The notes under the pieces are model-generated. The model saw only the letters and a list, made by a program, of their open reading frames with translations. It was not told where the DNA came from and did not search any database. This document shows, one piece after another, positions 1 to 8,452 of a stretch of DNA of 64,000 bases. Position 1 is the first letter of the stretch; each line of letters begins with the position of its first letter. Where the stretch lies: NCBI GenBank assembly GCA_014650415.1, contig BMUX01000007.1:373761-437760 (forward strand), written 5' to 3'. The stretch comes from Streptomyces spiroverticillatus. GTDB lineage: Bacteria > Actinomycetota > Actinomycetes > Streptomycetales > Streptomycetaceae. A program made the position numbers and the translations under genes.

Positions 1-695
1 AAGGCCGCGTCCAGGTACTCCACGCGGGCGTCGAAGAGCGGCGCGAGCAAGGTCATGACCTCGGCGTTCATCGCCTCGGGTGCGTCGCTGCTGCGGCGCA
101 CCCGGTAGCGGCGGTGCGGGTCGTTGGACTTCACGTAGTCCGCCCGGATGGCGTCCGGCTCCACGCCCACGGCCAGCAGCGTCACCGCGATCGCGAGGCC
201 CGCGCGGTCCTTGCCCGCCGCGCAGTGCATCAGCGCCGGAACACTGTCCTCGGCCAGGGCGTGCAGCACCCGGCTGTGCTCGGCGGTGCGGTCCTTGATC
301 ATGCGGCGGTACGAGGCGGTCATGCGCGCGGCGGCCTTGCCGTCGTCGAGGATCTCGCGGAGCTGGTCGATGTTCCCGTCGCGCACCATCCGCCAGAACT
401 CGGCGCCGTCCGCCGGGTCGCTCAGCGGGATGTTCACGTTCCGTACGCCCGTCAGCTCGACGTCCGGGCCCTCCAGCTTCTGGTCCGCCGCATTGCGGAA
501 GTCGAAGATCGTGTGCAGGGCGAGGGAGTCGAAGAACACCGTGTCGGCCTCGGTGGCGTGCGCCAGGTGGCCGCTGCGGAAGAGCCGCCCGTGACGCGTC
601 CGCCGGCCGTCGCCGGTGGGCAGACCGCCCACGTCGCGGAAGTTCCGTACGCCTGCGAGATCCGGTTCGGCCGACGGCGATGCCTGCTGCGTCAC
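1..695 (-). CDS. Tyrosine-protein phosphatase, C-terminus beyond window
   Basis: Probable protein tyrosine/dual-specificity phosphatase of the bacterial Y_phosphatase3 type. The frame runs from GTG at 695 off the left edge, so about 231 residues are present and the stop is outside. The start is supported by GAGGAG about 7 bases upstream. The N-terminus carries the family block NFRDVGG, followed by GRLFRSGHL. The catalytic P-loop HCAAGKDR (Cys near residue 158, Arg six residues on) fits the C-x5-R phosphocysteine mechanism. There is no signal peptide, so it is cytoplasmic. Substrate unknown; family members act on phosphotyrosine proteins or phosphoinositides. It is transcribed away from the next gene. 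Confidence 0.88.
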   Translation of the reverse strand, partial: MTQQASPSAEPDLAGVRNFRDVGGLPTGDGRRTRHGRLFRSGHLAHATEADTVFFDSLALHTIFDFRNAADQKLEGPDVELTGVRNVNIPLSDPADGAEFWRMVRDGNIDQLREILDDGKAAARMTASYRRMIKDRTAEHSRVLHALAEDSVPALMHCAAGKDRAGLAIAVTLLAVGVEPDAIRADYVKSNDPHRRYRVRRSSDAPEAMNAEVMTLLAPLFDARVEYLDAA

Positions 696-1016
696 GAGTG
701 CTCCTCAAGGTCGTTCGCCGGCGCGGGCACGCCGACGAGGGGCACTGGCCGACGATACGACAGAAGCGTCCCGAAATGGGGGCCTCGGGCAACCATCTGG
801 GGCGTACTGGGGTGCGAGTGAGCAGAATCATAGGGAAAGCCGTGACTTCTGCTGCCGAGGCGTCAAACGGCAGGCCAGAGGCGGGACATGACGCCCGGGA
901 CGGCTGCGCGCCACCGGGAGAAACGTGGAGAAGGCGTGTCCGGCGCAGGGAGAAGACGGGAACGGCTTGTTCCGGCGGTCTGCACTCGCTTACGGTCACC
1001 GTCAATCCGGGTGGAC
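696..1016. other. Intergenic region between phosphatase and riboswitch
   Basis: About 320 bases between the phosphatase start and the riboswitch aptamer. It must hold the promoters of two divergent genes, but I see no convincing -35/-10 pair and no small gene with a ribosome binding site. Confidence 0.5.
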
Positions 1017-1206
1017 CGCCGAATCCTGCCACCGCTCGGAGTCCACAACCCATTTCTTCGTGTGGCAGGAGCGGGGGACCCAGGTAGTACGCCGTACCGG
1101 AGGAGAACAGTCCACCGGAACGGCTCGGGGTGAAGCAGCGTTCCCAGTGGAGCGCTGCCGGGCAGCTCCAGCCCGAACCCGACAGCTCACCTCGCAGGCG
1201 CCGGAG
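1017..1206 (+). promoter_or_regulatory. c-di-AMP (ydaO-type) riboswitch
   Basis: The leader of the M23 peptidase contains the conserved blocks of the ydaO/yuaA cyclic di-AMP riboswitch in order: CCGCCGAATCCTG near 1017; GGCAGGAGCGGGGGACCCA near 1062-1080; GGGGTGAAG near 1128; and CCCGAACCCGACAGCTCACC followed by TCGCAGGCG near 1174-1202. The 5' GCCGAATCCTG and 3' CAGGCG segments can pair to close the aptamer. In Streptomyces this class usually turns off cell-wall hydrolase genes (rpfA type) when c-di-AMP is high. That matches the downstream gene, which starts 12 bases after the aptamer. Confidence 0.88.
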
Positions 1207-1217
1207 AGGAATCCGTC

Positions 1218-2234
1218 ATGCCCGCAAAGGGTAAGCACCGCCGCCCGAAGTCCAGTTCCTCGCTGACCCGGGGCTTCGTCGCCGCCGGTACGGGCGGTGC
1301 GGCACTGGCCCTTCCGCTCATCGGCGCCACTGGCGCGCACGCCGCCGAGAAGGGCGCGGCCCCGGTCGCGCTGCCGCAGGAGGCGCCCAAGGCCCAGCTG
1401 CCGCAGCAGCGCACGGCCTTGCCGCAGCAGGTGGCCCCCGCTGCTCCCGCCGCCGCCCCCTCCGCGGCCTCCGCCGCCTCTGCGCCGAAGACCGACACCC
1501 GTACGTACTCCGTGGTGTCCGGCGACAGCCTGTCGAAGATCGCCGCGGACCAGGACGTGCGCGGCGGCTGGCAGAAGGTCTACGGCGACAACAAGAAGGT
1601 CGTCGGCGAGGACCCCTCGCTGATCTTCCCGGGCATGAAGCTCACCCTCGGCGGGAAGACCCCCGCGGCCGCCGAACAGAAGGCCTCCGCGCCGGTGCCG
1701 CAGCAGCAGCGGACCGAGCGGGTGGAGCGTACGGAGCAGCGCACCGAGAAGCGTACGGAGAACCGCGTCGAGCAGCGCTCCGAGAAGCGGACCGAGCAGC
1801 GCACCGAGAGCAAGCGGCAGACGCAGCGCTCCGGCTTCAGCGCCCCCGTCCCCTCCGGCGTCTCGACCCCGTACCGCGCCTCCGGCGGCAGCTGGTCCAG
1901 CGGTTACCACACCGGTGTCGACTTCCGCGCCTCCTCCGGCACCCCGGTCAAGGCCGTCGCCGCGGGCACCGTGGTCTCCGCCGGCTGGGGCGGCGCGTAC
2001 GGCAACGAGGTCGTCATCCGGCACAACGACGGCCGCTACTCGCAGTACGCCCACCTCTCCGCGCTGGGCGTCCGCTCCGGCCAGAGCGTCTCCGGCGGCC
2101 AGCAGATCGGCTACTCGGGCTCCACCGGAAACTCCACCGGCCCGCACCTGCACTTCGAGATCCGCACCGGCCCCGGCTACGGCTCGGACATCGACCCGCT
2201 GGGCTACCTGCGCAGCAACGGCGTCCCGCTCTAG
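1218..2234 (+). CDS. Secreted LysM-M23 metallopeptidase
   Basis: A 338-residue exported cell-wall hydrolase. Residues 1-43 are a signal peptide with a long basic n-region, ending at the AHA box. A Pro/Ala/Gln linker follows, then a LysM peptidoglycan-binding module (about 96-143, YSVVSGDSLSKIA). Next is a charged repeat linker of TEQR/TEKR units (about 165-205) and a C-terminal peptidase M23 (LytM) domain from about 225. Zinc ligands are visible: H231-x3-D235 in HTGVD and H310-L-H312 in GPHLHFE. It should cleave peptide cross-links in peptidoglycan outside the membrane. ATG follows GGAGAGGA. Control by the upstream c-di-AMP riboswitch is inferred from the leader. Confidence 0.93.
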   Translation: MPAKGKHRRPKSSSSLTRGFVAAGTGGAALALPLIGATGAHAAEKGAAPVALPQEAPKAQLPQQRTALPQQVAPAAPAAAPSAASAASAPKTDTRTYSVVSGDSLSKIAADQDVRGGWQKVYGDNKKVVGEDPSLIFPGMKLTLGGKTPAAAEQKASAPVPQQQRTERVERTEQRTEKRTENRVEQRSEKRTEQRTESKRQTQRSGFSAPVPSGVSTPYRASGGSWSSGYHTGVDFRASSGTPVKAVAAGTVVSAGWGGAYGNEVVIRHNDGRYSQYAHLSALGVRSGQSVSGGQQIGYSGSTGNSTGPHLHFEIRTGPGYGSDIDPLGYLRSNGVPL

Positions 2235-2267
2235 TACCTCTCCCGCCGGCTTGCTCCGACCGGCGTA

Positions 2268-2300
2268 CTCGCCCCCGCACCCCTTCGGTGCGGGGGCGAG
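2268..2300 (+). terminator. Rho-independent-like terminator of the M23 gene
   Basis: A perfect 14-bp stem (CTCGCCCCCGCACC and its complement) with a 5-base loop lies 33 bases after the peptidase stop. It is followed by ACTCGTTT rather than a long T-run, as is usual in high-GC actinobacteria. Confidence 0.8.
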
Positions 2301-2383
2301 ACTCGTTTCCGGAGGCGTCACCTGTGTATTCCGGGTTGGATGAATCTTGACCGGTGGCATATCTCACCCCCCGTCAACCCCTC

Positions 2384-2399
2384 CCTACGGTGGCGTAGG
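2384..2399. promoter_or_regulatory. Perfect inverted repeat upstream of SGNH hydrolase
   Basis: CCTACG-GTGG-CGTAGG is a perfect 6-bp dyad 30 bases before the start codon of the SGNH hydrolase. TACGGT within it could serve as a -10, so a regulator (TetR-like sites often look like this) could block the promoter. The regulator is unknown and not adjacent. Confidence 0.4.
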
Positions 2400-2428
2400 T
2401 CACTTGCGAAAGTGAAGGATGTATCGAC

Positions 2429-3220
2429 GTGGCAGACGATTCGAGATCATTCAGCGCAGGCACCATCGGGTCGTACGCGGCGATCGGGGACAGCTTCACC
2501 GAAGGGGTCGGAGACCCCGGCCCCGGCGGCGCGTTCATCGGGTGGGCCGACCGGCTCGCCGTCCTCCTGGACGACCGGGTACCCGAGCACACCTTCCGAT
2601 ACGCAAACCTCGCCGTACGCGGCAAACTGCTCGACCAGATCGTGGCCGACCAGGTCCCCCGGGCCAAGGAGCTCGCCCCCGACCTGGTCAGCTTCTGTGC
2701 GGGCGGCAACGACATCATCCGGCCCGGCACCGACCCCGACGACGTCGCCGAGCGGTTCGAGAAGGCCGTCGCCGACCTCACCTCGGCGGTCGGCACGGTC
2801 ATGGTGACCACCGGCTTCGACACCCGGGGCGTCCCGGTGCTGCGCCATCTGCGCGGCAAGGTCGCCACGTACTCGGCGCACGTACGGGCCATCGCCGACC
2901 GGTACGACTGCCCGGTCCTGGACCTGTGGTCGCTGAAGTCCGTGCAGGACCGGCGGGCCTGGGACTCCGACCGGCTGCACCTCTCGCCCGAGGGGCACAC
3001 CCGGGTCGCCCTGCGGGCCGGCCAGGTGCTCGGCCTGGAGATCCCGGCCGACCCCGACCAGGCGTGGCCGCCGATGGCACCGCGCGGGCGCCTCGAAGCA
3101 CGCCGCGACAACATCGACTGGGCGCGCGAGCACCTGGTGCCGTGGATCGGGCGACGGCTGCGCGGCGAGAGCTCGGGCGACCACGTCGAGGCGAAGCGGC
3201 CGGACCTCCTTCCGCTCTGA
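2429..3220 (+). CDS. SGNH/GDSL-family hydrolase
   Basis: A 263-residue GDSL-like lipase/esterase of the SGNH superfamily. Block I is IGDSFTEG with nucleophile Ser22, block III is GGND (near 91-94), and block V is DRLHLSPEGH giving Asp181/His184 of the triad. There is no signal peptide or membrane segment, so it is a cytoplasmic ester hydrolase of unknown substrate. The GTG start was chosen over later codons because GAAGGA lies 10 bases upstream and block I follows at the usual distance. It ends 6 bases from the stop of the convergent STM4011-type gene. Confidence 0.9.
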   Translation: MADDSRSFSAGTIGSYAAIGDSFTEGVGDPGPGGAFIGWADRLAVLLDDRVPEHTFRYANLAVRGKLLDQIVADQVPRAKELAPDLVSFCAGGNDIIRPGTDPDDVAERFEKAVADLTSAVGTVMVTTGFDTRGVPVLRHLRGKVATYSAHVRAIADRYDCPVLDLWSLKSVQDRRAWDSDRLHLSPEGHTRVALRAGQVLGLEIPADPDQAWPPMAPRGRLEARRDNIDWAREHLVPWIGRRLRGESSGDHVEAKRPDLLPL

Positions 3221-3226
3221 CCCTCC

Positions 3227-4111
3227 TTACCGGGTCGGCAGCAGCGGGAGAAGGGGGCGCTGCGGCGGTACCACGGCGGGTATCCGTTCCAGGACACCGC
3301 CCGCGTACGTGTCGTACAGCGGCAGCGTCTCCAGATGGACGTACCCGATGTGGCAGTCGCAGACGGCCAGCGGGCAGGGGCGCGGCTTCAGGGCCGCGCG
3401 GTACGAGCCGTCGTAGAGGTTGCCGAGCGACGCGGGGACGAAGTGGCAGCGGCGGACGGTGCCTTCGCCGTCGACGGAGATCACCGACGCGCCGGTGCGG
3501 CAGGGCAGCCCGGCCGAGCGGTACGGGTCGCGGCTGTAGGGGAAGAGGGGGTCGAGGTCCGTCCAGCGGGCCGCCTCCTCGTCCGCGTACGTCCGGCCCT
3601 CGGCCGCGTTCACCCACAGATAGACCTCGTCGGGGAGTGCTGCGCGCAGCCGCCGGGCCTCCTCCAGGTGCTCGGGGAAGCCGACGACGCCGACGCTGTG
3701 CCGTACGCCCCGGGCGTGCAGGTCCCGGCACTTGGCGAGGAAGCGGTCGTACGGCGTCTGGCCCGGATGGAAGGTGCACCAGAGCGCCAGCGTGTCGAGG
3801 TTCGCGTCCGTGAGCCAGTCGGTGCGGCAGCTCAGGTTCGTCTGGATGGCGACCCGGCGCACCTGCGGCAGGTGCGACAGCTCGGTGAGCGCGCGCCGGT
3901 ACCAGGAGCGGACCAGGCCCTCGCCCCACGGGGTGAACAGCACGGACAGCCGGTCGCCGGTCTGCTGTGCCGCCCACGCGGTGAACCGCTCCAGCGCCGC
4001 CCGGTCGGCGCGCAACTGCTCGCCGGAGTCCCGGCGCTTGGCGAACGGGCAGTAGGGGCAGTCGTAGTCGCACGAGGCGAGCGGGCCCCGGTACAGGATG
4101 GTCAGGTCCAC
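3227..4111 (-). CDS. STM4011-family radical SAM protein
   Basis: A 294-residue radical SAM protein. The iron-sulfur motif CDYDCPYC (Cys14, Cys18, Cys21) sits almost at the N-terminus, as in the family named after Salmonella STM4011. A second group of cysteines and histidines (LPCRTG, RRCHF, CPLAVCDCHIGY) toward the C-terminus may bind an auxiliary cluster. The GTG at 4111 places the SAM motif correctly; a longer frame upstream overlaps the previous gene and is not needed. It is the last gene of the six-gene operon, 10 bases after the STM4012-type stop. Reaction unknown; the family implies a 5'-deoxyadenosyl radical modification. Confidence 0.87.
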   Translation of the reverse strand: MDLTILYRGPLASCDYDCPYCPFAKRRDSGEQLRADRAALERFTAWAAQQTGDRLSVLFTPWGEGLVRSWYRRALTELSHLPQVRRVAIQTNLSCRTDWLTDANLDTLALWCTFHPGQTPYDRFLAKCRDLHARGVRHSVGVVGFPEHLEEARRLRAALPDEVYLWVNAAEGRTYADEEAARWTDLDPLFPYSRDPYRSAGLPCRTGASVISVDGEGTVRRCHFVPASLGNLYDGSYRAALKPRPCPLAVCDCHIGYVHLETLPLYDTYAGGVLERIPAVVPPQRPLLPLLPTR

Positions 4112-4121
4112 GACAGCCGCC

Positions 4122-5468
4122 CTACTTCTGTTCGTACGCGGCCATGGCGGCCCGTACCGAGTCGGAGAACAGCTCGGGGCCCAGCGCGTCCGAGTGGGCC
4201 AGACCCTCGGGGGAGAGGCGCAGCAGCGTCGCGGGCGCGCCCGTGTCGAGCCAGCCCCGGGCGGCGAAGCGCTCCAGTTCGGCGCGGAAGTCCTCGTACG
4301 GGTCCGTCCCGAACCGGTCGCGGTAGTCCGCTGCCGGCATCCCTTCCGCCTGGAGGACCGACTGGAGGAGATGGCGGCGGCGGGCCTCGTCGGGCGTGAT
4401 GGGGCGGCCGACCTCGGCACGGGAGAAGTCCTCGGTCGTCGTGTAGGCGTCGATGATCGTGCGTATCTCGCGCATGTCGACGGCGTAGTCGAACGAGTAG
4501 TGCAGCGACGGGGTGTAGGAGCGGGCGCCGCAGCCCAGGCCGATCATGCCGTCGGTCTGGCAGGCGTGGTCGACGGGGCCCTCGCCGAGGTCGCGCGGGG
4601 CGTCCGTGCGGCGGAACATCCGCATCGACACCTGCTCGTAGCCGTGTTCCAGGAGGTGGTCGCGGCCCTGCCGGTACAGGCGCAGCCGCTGCTCGTCCCA
4701 GGCGGCGTCGGCCGCCGCGCCCAGCCTGCCGAGGCCGGTCAGGGGGCGGACGTACAGCGGGTAGAGGTACAGCTCCTCGGGCTGCCAGGCGATGGCGGCG
4801 TCGAGGCTGGTGCGCCAGGTGGCGGGGGTCTGGCCGTCGATGCCGTAGATCAGGTCGATGTTGAGGACCGGGACGCCCGCCGTGCGGATGTGGCCGAGGG
4901 CCGCTTCGACGTCGGCGCGGCGTTGCGGGCGTACGGCGGCGCGGGCCTCGGTGTCGACGAAGCTCTGCACGCCGATGCTCAGCCGGGTCGTGCCCCGATC
5001 GGCCAGGACGGCGAGGCGGTCCGGAGTCGCCGTGGACGGGGAGGTCTCCACCGAGAGCGGGACCGCGCGCAGGTCGGCGCCCATGCGCTTCTCGGCGATG
5101 TCGCAGAGGCGCTCCAGCTCGGCGGCGGTCAGGAAGGTGGGCGTGCCGCCGCCGAAGGCAGCGGCGGCGAAGCGCACCGGCTCGTCGTCGCCGAGGGCGT
5201 CGCGGACTGCGGTGGCCTGCCGGTCGAGGGCGTCCAGGTAGCGGCCGGTCAGCTCGTCGGGGGCGCCGACGCGGGTGAAGAGGTTGCAGAACCCGCAGCG
5301 GACCTCGCAGAACGGGATGTGCAGGTACAGCGAGAGCGCGTCCCGGGACTGCCCGGCCCACAGCTCACGGAGTGGCGGCCGATCGGGGAGCGGGCGGTAG
5401 GCGGTCTTGTGGGGGTAGGCGTAGACGTAGCTCTGGTAGGGGCGGGGGGTGGTGGCCTCGGTGGTCAT
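4122..5468 (-). CDS. STM4012-family radical SAM protein (HemN-like)
   Basis: A 448-residue radical SAM enzyme resembling the HemN/HemW fold. HIPFCEVRCGFC supplies the CxxxCxxC motif (Cys54, 58, 61). It is followed by the SAM-binding FGGGTPT near 102-108, RLSIGVQSF, and the IDLIYGIDGQT strand. A HemN-type C-terminal domain follows (about 340-448, GLGCGARSY then winged-helix-like sequence). The position between the other STM401x families argues for the STM4012 family rather than haem synthesis. ATG overlaps the upstream TGA by 4 bases (ATGA), so translation is coupled. Substrate unknown. Confidence 0.87.
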   Translation of the reverse strand: MTTEATTPRPYQSYVYAYPHKTAYRPLPDRPPLRELWAGQSRDALSLYLHIPFCEVRCGFCNLFTRVGAPDELTGRYLDALDRQATAVRDALGDDEPVRFAAAAFGGGTPTFLTAAELERLCDIAEKRMGADLRAVPLSVETSPSTATPDRLAVLADRGTTRLSIGVQSFVDTEARAAVRPQRRADVEAALGHIRTAGVPVLNIDLIYGIDGQTPATWRTSLDAAIAWQPEELYLYPLYVRPLTGLGRLGAAADAAWDEQRLRLYRQGRDHLLEHGYEQVSMRMFRRTDAPRDLGEGPVDHACQTDGMIGLGCGARSYTPSLHYSFDYAVDMREIRTIIDAYTTTEDFSRAEVGRPITPDEARRRHLLQSVLQAEGMPAADYRDRFGTDPYEDFRAELERFAARGWLDTGAPATLLRLSPEGLAHSDALGPELFSDSVRAAMAAYEQK

Positions 5469-6322
5469 GCGCGGGTCCCCTGCTCCAGGAAGAAGTGTGC
5501 GTACGGGACGGTCCAGACGGCCTCGTGGCCCAGCCGGTGACCGGTGTAGCCGTCGTCGCCGTACGTCGTCCCGTGGTCGGAGCAGACGATCGCGAAGCAG
5601 CGGCGCCGGCTGCTCGCGGCGGCGAAGAGGCGGCCGATGTGCCGGTCGACGTACTCCAGCGCGGCGGCGTGCGTGGCCCGGGAGTCCCCCGCCTCGCGGG
5701 TGGCGCCGGGCAGGTGGAACCAGTTCGGCTGGTGCAGGGAGGGCACGTTGACGAAGAGGAACAGCCGCTGGTCGTCCGGGAGCGCGGCGACGGTCTTCTC
5801 GGCGCAGGCCACCTGCGCCTCGAAGGAGGTGGGGGAGGCGACCCCGAACTCCGGCTCCCAGTGGCTCTCCTGGAACATTCCTGGCAGGACGGAGCCGAGC
5901 GGTCCCTGCTTGTTGAAGAAGCCGACACCGCCGATGCACACCGTGCGGTATCCCGCGTCCGCGAGGCCCGAGACCAGGTCGGGGGTGTCGAAGACGAAGG
6001 TGCGCCCGGCCGTGGTCTCGCTGCCGGCGAAGCGCGCGGCGAACAGGCGCGGGTGCGGGCCGGGCGCTGCGGGCGTCGGCAGGAAGCCCGCGAACATCGC
6101 CTGGTGGGAGGCGTAGGTGAAGCTTCCGGGGGCGTGCCGCTGCTCCCAGCGGCCGCCGGGCAGGTGGGCGGCGAGGTTCGGCAGGCGTCCGGCGGCGGCC
6201 AGTTCGGCGGCCACGTCGTACCGGAGGGTGTCCAGGGTGACGAGGAGCAGGTCGTGGGTGCCGACGATCTCGTTCATGTCGAGGTCGTCGGCGTGCGGGG
6301 GCTGCGGCTCAGGTTCTTGCAC
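5465..6322 (-). CDS. STM4013-family sulfatase-fold hydrolase
   Basis: A 285-residue protein of the alkaline phosphatase/sulfatase superfamily. Metal-binding features are LLVTLDTLRYD (Asp31) near the N-terminus and CSDHGTTYGDDG (Asp249, His250) near the C-terminus. The nucleophile region reads PGSFTYASHQAMFAG, with Thr/Ser rather than the Cys-x-Pro-x-Arg of true sulfatases, so formylglycine chemistry is unlikely. There is no signal peptide, so it works in the cytoplasm. GTG at 6322 is preferred because AAGGA lies upstream; ATG at 6277 lacks a binding site. It overlaps the STM4014-type gene by 14 bases and the STM4012-type gene by 4. Confidence 0.85.
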   Translation of the reverse strand: MQEPEPQPPHADDLDMNEIVGTHDLLLVTLDTLRYDVAAELAAAGRLPNLAAHLPGGRWEQRHAPGSFTYASHQAMFAGFLPTPAAPGPHPRLFAARFAGSETTAGRTFVFDTPDLVSGLADAGYRTVCIGGVGFFNKQGPLGSVLPGMFQESHWEPEFGVASPTSFEAQVACAEKTVAALPDDQRLFLFVNVPSLHQPNWFHLPGATREAGDSRATHAAALEYVDRHIGRLFAAASSRRRCFAIVCSDHGTTYGDDGYTGHRLGHEAVWTVPYAHFFLEQGTRA

Positions 6323-7457
6323 GGTGCTCGTTCCTTGTTCGTCTCTGTACGTTTCTCTGTACGGCCGCCACTTGGGCGGCATAGGTGTCCAGGCCCTCCG
6401 CGCCGCTGCCGGGCAGGCCGGTGAGGCGGGGCAGCAGGTCGCCGAAGGCGTTGACCTCGCCGACCGCGAAGCGCCGCCAGCCGGTCGAGGGCAGCAGGTC
6501 CACGCCGACGCAGAGGGTGCCGGGGAAGCAGGCGGCGGCCCGCTCGCACACCTGGAGGGCGGCGGCCCAACTGCCGCCCGCCGCCTCGACGGAGGCGCGC
6601 GCCGCGTCCAGGTCGCCGCGTGTCCCGCCCAGGTGCAGGTTGGTCATGGGGGAGCGGCTGGTGCGTACGACGGCGTGGGTGGCCCGGCCGTCCACCACGA
6701 CGACGCGCAGGTCTGCGGCCCGGCCCTGCTGGGAGGCCTTGGGCAGCCAGCGTTCGATGTGCAGTCCGTCGGGGGCGAGCGCGTCGACCAGCCCGGCGAC
6801 CTCGGCCTCGGTCGTGCAGCGGCGTACCCGCAGGGAGTTGAAGAGCCTGCCCTGCGCGTCGCGCTCCACGGAGGTGGTGGCCATGACCCGGCCGGGCCCG
6901 GCGGTCTCGACGGCCAGCACCCCGGACGCGGACGAGCCGTGCGCGAGCTTCACGAACGCACGCGGCATCCGATGCTGCCGCATCAGCTCTCGTACGTCGT
7001 CCCAGCCGCGCACCTCGGGGCGGGCGGGCCCGGAGGTGGGCGAGGAGGGGACGGGCACCCCTGCCGCGTCCAGGACGCCGTGGCACAGGCGCTTGTCGAA
7101 CAGGGCGGCGAGATCGGCCGGGTCGTCGAGCAGGGTGCACTCCTCGGCGCCGTGCGCCAACTCACGTACCGCTGCGGTGAACGCGCCGTACCAGCGGGCC
7201 GTCCCCTCGACCCGGGTGGAGTCGTCGGTGCCACGCAGGAGCCGGTCCACCTCGGGGTCCTCGCCGGGCGAGTCGATGCGTACGGTCTCGCCCGGGAGGA
7301 AGGCGGCCCGGCCGTGGAGGACGTCCAGCCAGGGGACGACGCGGGCGGCGGGCAGTCCGGCGGCCAGCACGGCGTCCTGGAAGAGGGTGACGCGGCGGTT
7401 GCCGGGGATGCCGACGACGGCGAAGCGGGGGGTGCGGGTGTCGTTCCTGAGGTCCAT
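6309..7457 (-). CDS. STM4014-family ATP-grasp-like protein
   Basis: A 382-residue protein whose second half reads like an ATP-grasp ligase. FVKLAHGSSASG has the nucleotide-binding Lys, then come IERWLPKA, the LRVVVVDGRATH strand pair, CVGVDLL, and the metal-binding GEVNAFGDLLPRL. The first 120 residues would form the pre-ATP-grasp domain. Such enzymes join a carboxylate to an amine or thiol through an acyl phosphate; the substrates here are unknown. It starts 4 bases after the stop of the first LRR gene and overlaps the STM4013-type gene. Clustering with two radical SAM proteins suggests a shared modification route, which is an inference. Confidence 0.82.
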   Translation of the reverse strand: MDLRNDTRTPRFAVVGIPGNRRVTLFQDAVLAAGLPAARVVPWLDVLHGRAAFLPGETVRIDSPGEDPEVDRLLRGTDDSTRVEGTARWYGAFTAAVRELAHGAEECTLLDDPADLAALFDKRLCHGVLDAAGVPVPSSPTSGPARPEVRGWDDVRELMRQHRMPRAFVKLAHGSSASGVLAVETAGPGRVMATTSVERDAQGRLFNSLRVRRCTTEAEVAGLVDALAPDGLHIERWLPKASQQGRAADLRVVVVDGRATHAVVRTSRSPMTNLHLGGTRGDLDAARASVEAAGGSWAAALQVCERAAACFPGTLCVGVDLLPSTGWRRFAVGEVNAFGDLLPRLTGLPGSGAEGLDTYAAQVAAVQRNVQRRTRNEHRART

Positions 7458-7461
7458 GGGG

Positions 7462-8445
7462 CTACTCCGAGACCGCGACGAAGCGGTAGGTGTCGAAGGG
7501 CTCCGTGTCCCAGCGGACGTCCTCGGTGAGAGACACCCGCACGCCGTGCGGTGCGAGTGAGGTCTTGAGTCGCTCCTGCCAGGCGTCGTCGATGTAGTGG
7601 TGGTCGAGGCGCAGTTCGCGCAGGTGGGTCAGCGGCTGCCCGGTCAGCAGGGCCTCAGCTCCCGTGTTGCTGAGCGTTCCCATGCCGAGGTCCAGGGTGC
7701 TGAGCCGGGCGACCACGGGGGCCGAGGCGACCGCCGTCGCGATGGCGTCCTGGACCTCGCTGTTGGCCAGAGTGAGATGCCGGAGCCGGGGGAGACCCGC
7801 CCCGGCCAGCAGCTGGGCGCAGTCGGCGGCCGTCGTGTCTCCGCCGTGGTCCGGGACGCCGAGCCACAGTTCCAGCGTCTCCAACTGCGGAAGCCGGGAC
7901 GCGCCGATCGCGCGCACCACGGGGCCCGGCAGGCCCGCGGACTCGATGGTCAAGGACGTCAGTGCCTCGTGCCGGACCGGCCGCAGGGCCAGCACGTCGG
8001 CCGTGTCGCTCAGGTCGCCCCCGCCGCGCACTGCCAGCTCCTCCAGCAGAGGGAAGGCTTCCAGCAGCGGGGTGATGTCCGCGGACTCCAGCCAGGAGAT
8101 CTCGCACTCTTCGCTGACCACGTCGGCGACGAACAGGCCGCGCAGCGCCGGGAATCCGTCGGCCGCCGCAGCCAATGTCTCGACGACGGGACGCATCGGC
8201 AGATAGGTGTCGTCCCACCACGGACCGATCACCAGGGCACGCACCCGGGCGCAGTCCACCGTCTCCAGGAACTCGCTCCACAGGTCGGCGAACGGCGTCT
8301 CGTCGTACAGGCAGTCCAGGCGCCAGGCCACCGAGCCCGCGTCCGGAAGTACGGGAGCCGGGCCGTCCGCGGCCGACGTGTCCCGGGGCACCAGCGTGTG
8401 CACGGGCAGGCCGTGGAAGGTGTCGGGGTGGGAGGGATGGTTCAC
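7462..8445 (-). CDS. STM4015-family leucine-rich-repeat protein, copy A
   Basis: A 327-residue leucine-rich-repeat protein. Repeats such as LPQLETLELWLG, LPRLRHLTLANSEV, LSTLDLGMGTLSNTGAEAL and LRELRLDHHYIDD fit the long ribonuclease-inhibitor type. The N-terminus has the family block FHGLPVHTL, and the end is HGVRVSLTEDVRWDTEPFDTYRFVAVSE. GTG at 8445 follows GGAG. It lacks a signal peptide. It is paralogous to the neighbouring copy B throughout its length, so the pair likely arose by tandem duplication. LRR proteins bind other proteins; here it may be a partner or target of the modifying enzymes downstream. Confidence 0.85.
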   Translation of the reverse strand: MNHPSHPDTFHGLPVHTLVPRDTSAADGPAPVLPDAGSVAWRLDCLYDETPFADLWSEFLETVDCARVRALVIGPWWDDTYLPMRPVVETLAAAADGFPALRGLFVADVVSEECEISWLESADITPLLEAFPLLEELAVRGGGDLSDTADVLALRPVRHEALTSLTIESAGLPGPVVRAIGASRLPQLETLELWLGVPDHGGDTTAADCAQLLAGAGLPRLRHLTLANSEVQDAIATAVASAPVVARLSTLDLGMGTLSNTGAEALLTGQPLTHLRELRLDHHYIDDAWQERLKTSLAPHGVRVSLTEDVRWDTEPFDTYRFVAVSE

Positions 8446-8452
8446 CGTCGCC

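Noticed and set aside
4122-5468. Annotation as coproporphyrinogen dehydrogenase HemN or HemW.
   Set aside because: Motifs are shared, but its place among STM4011/4013/4014/4015-type genes favours the STM4012 family.
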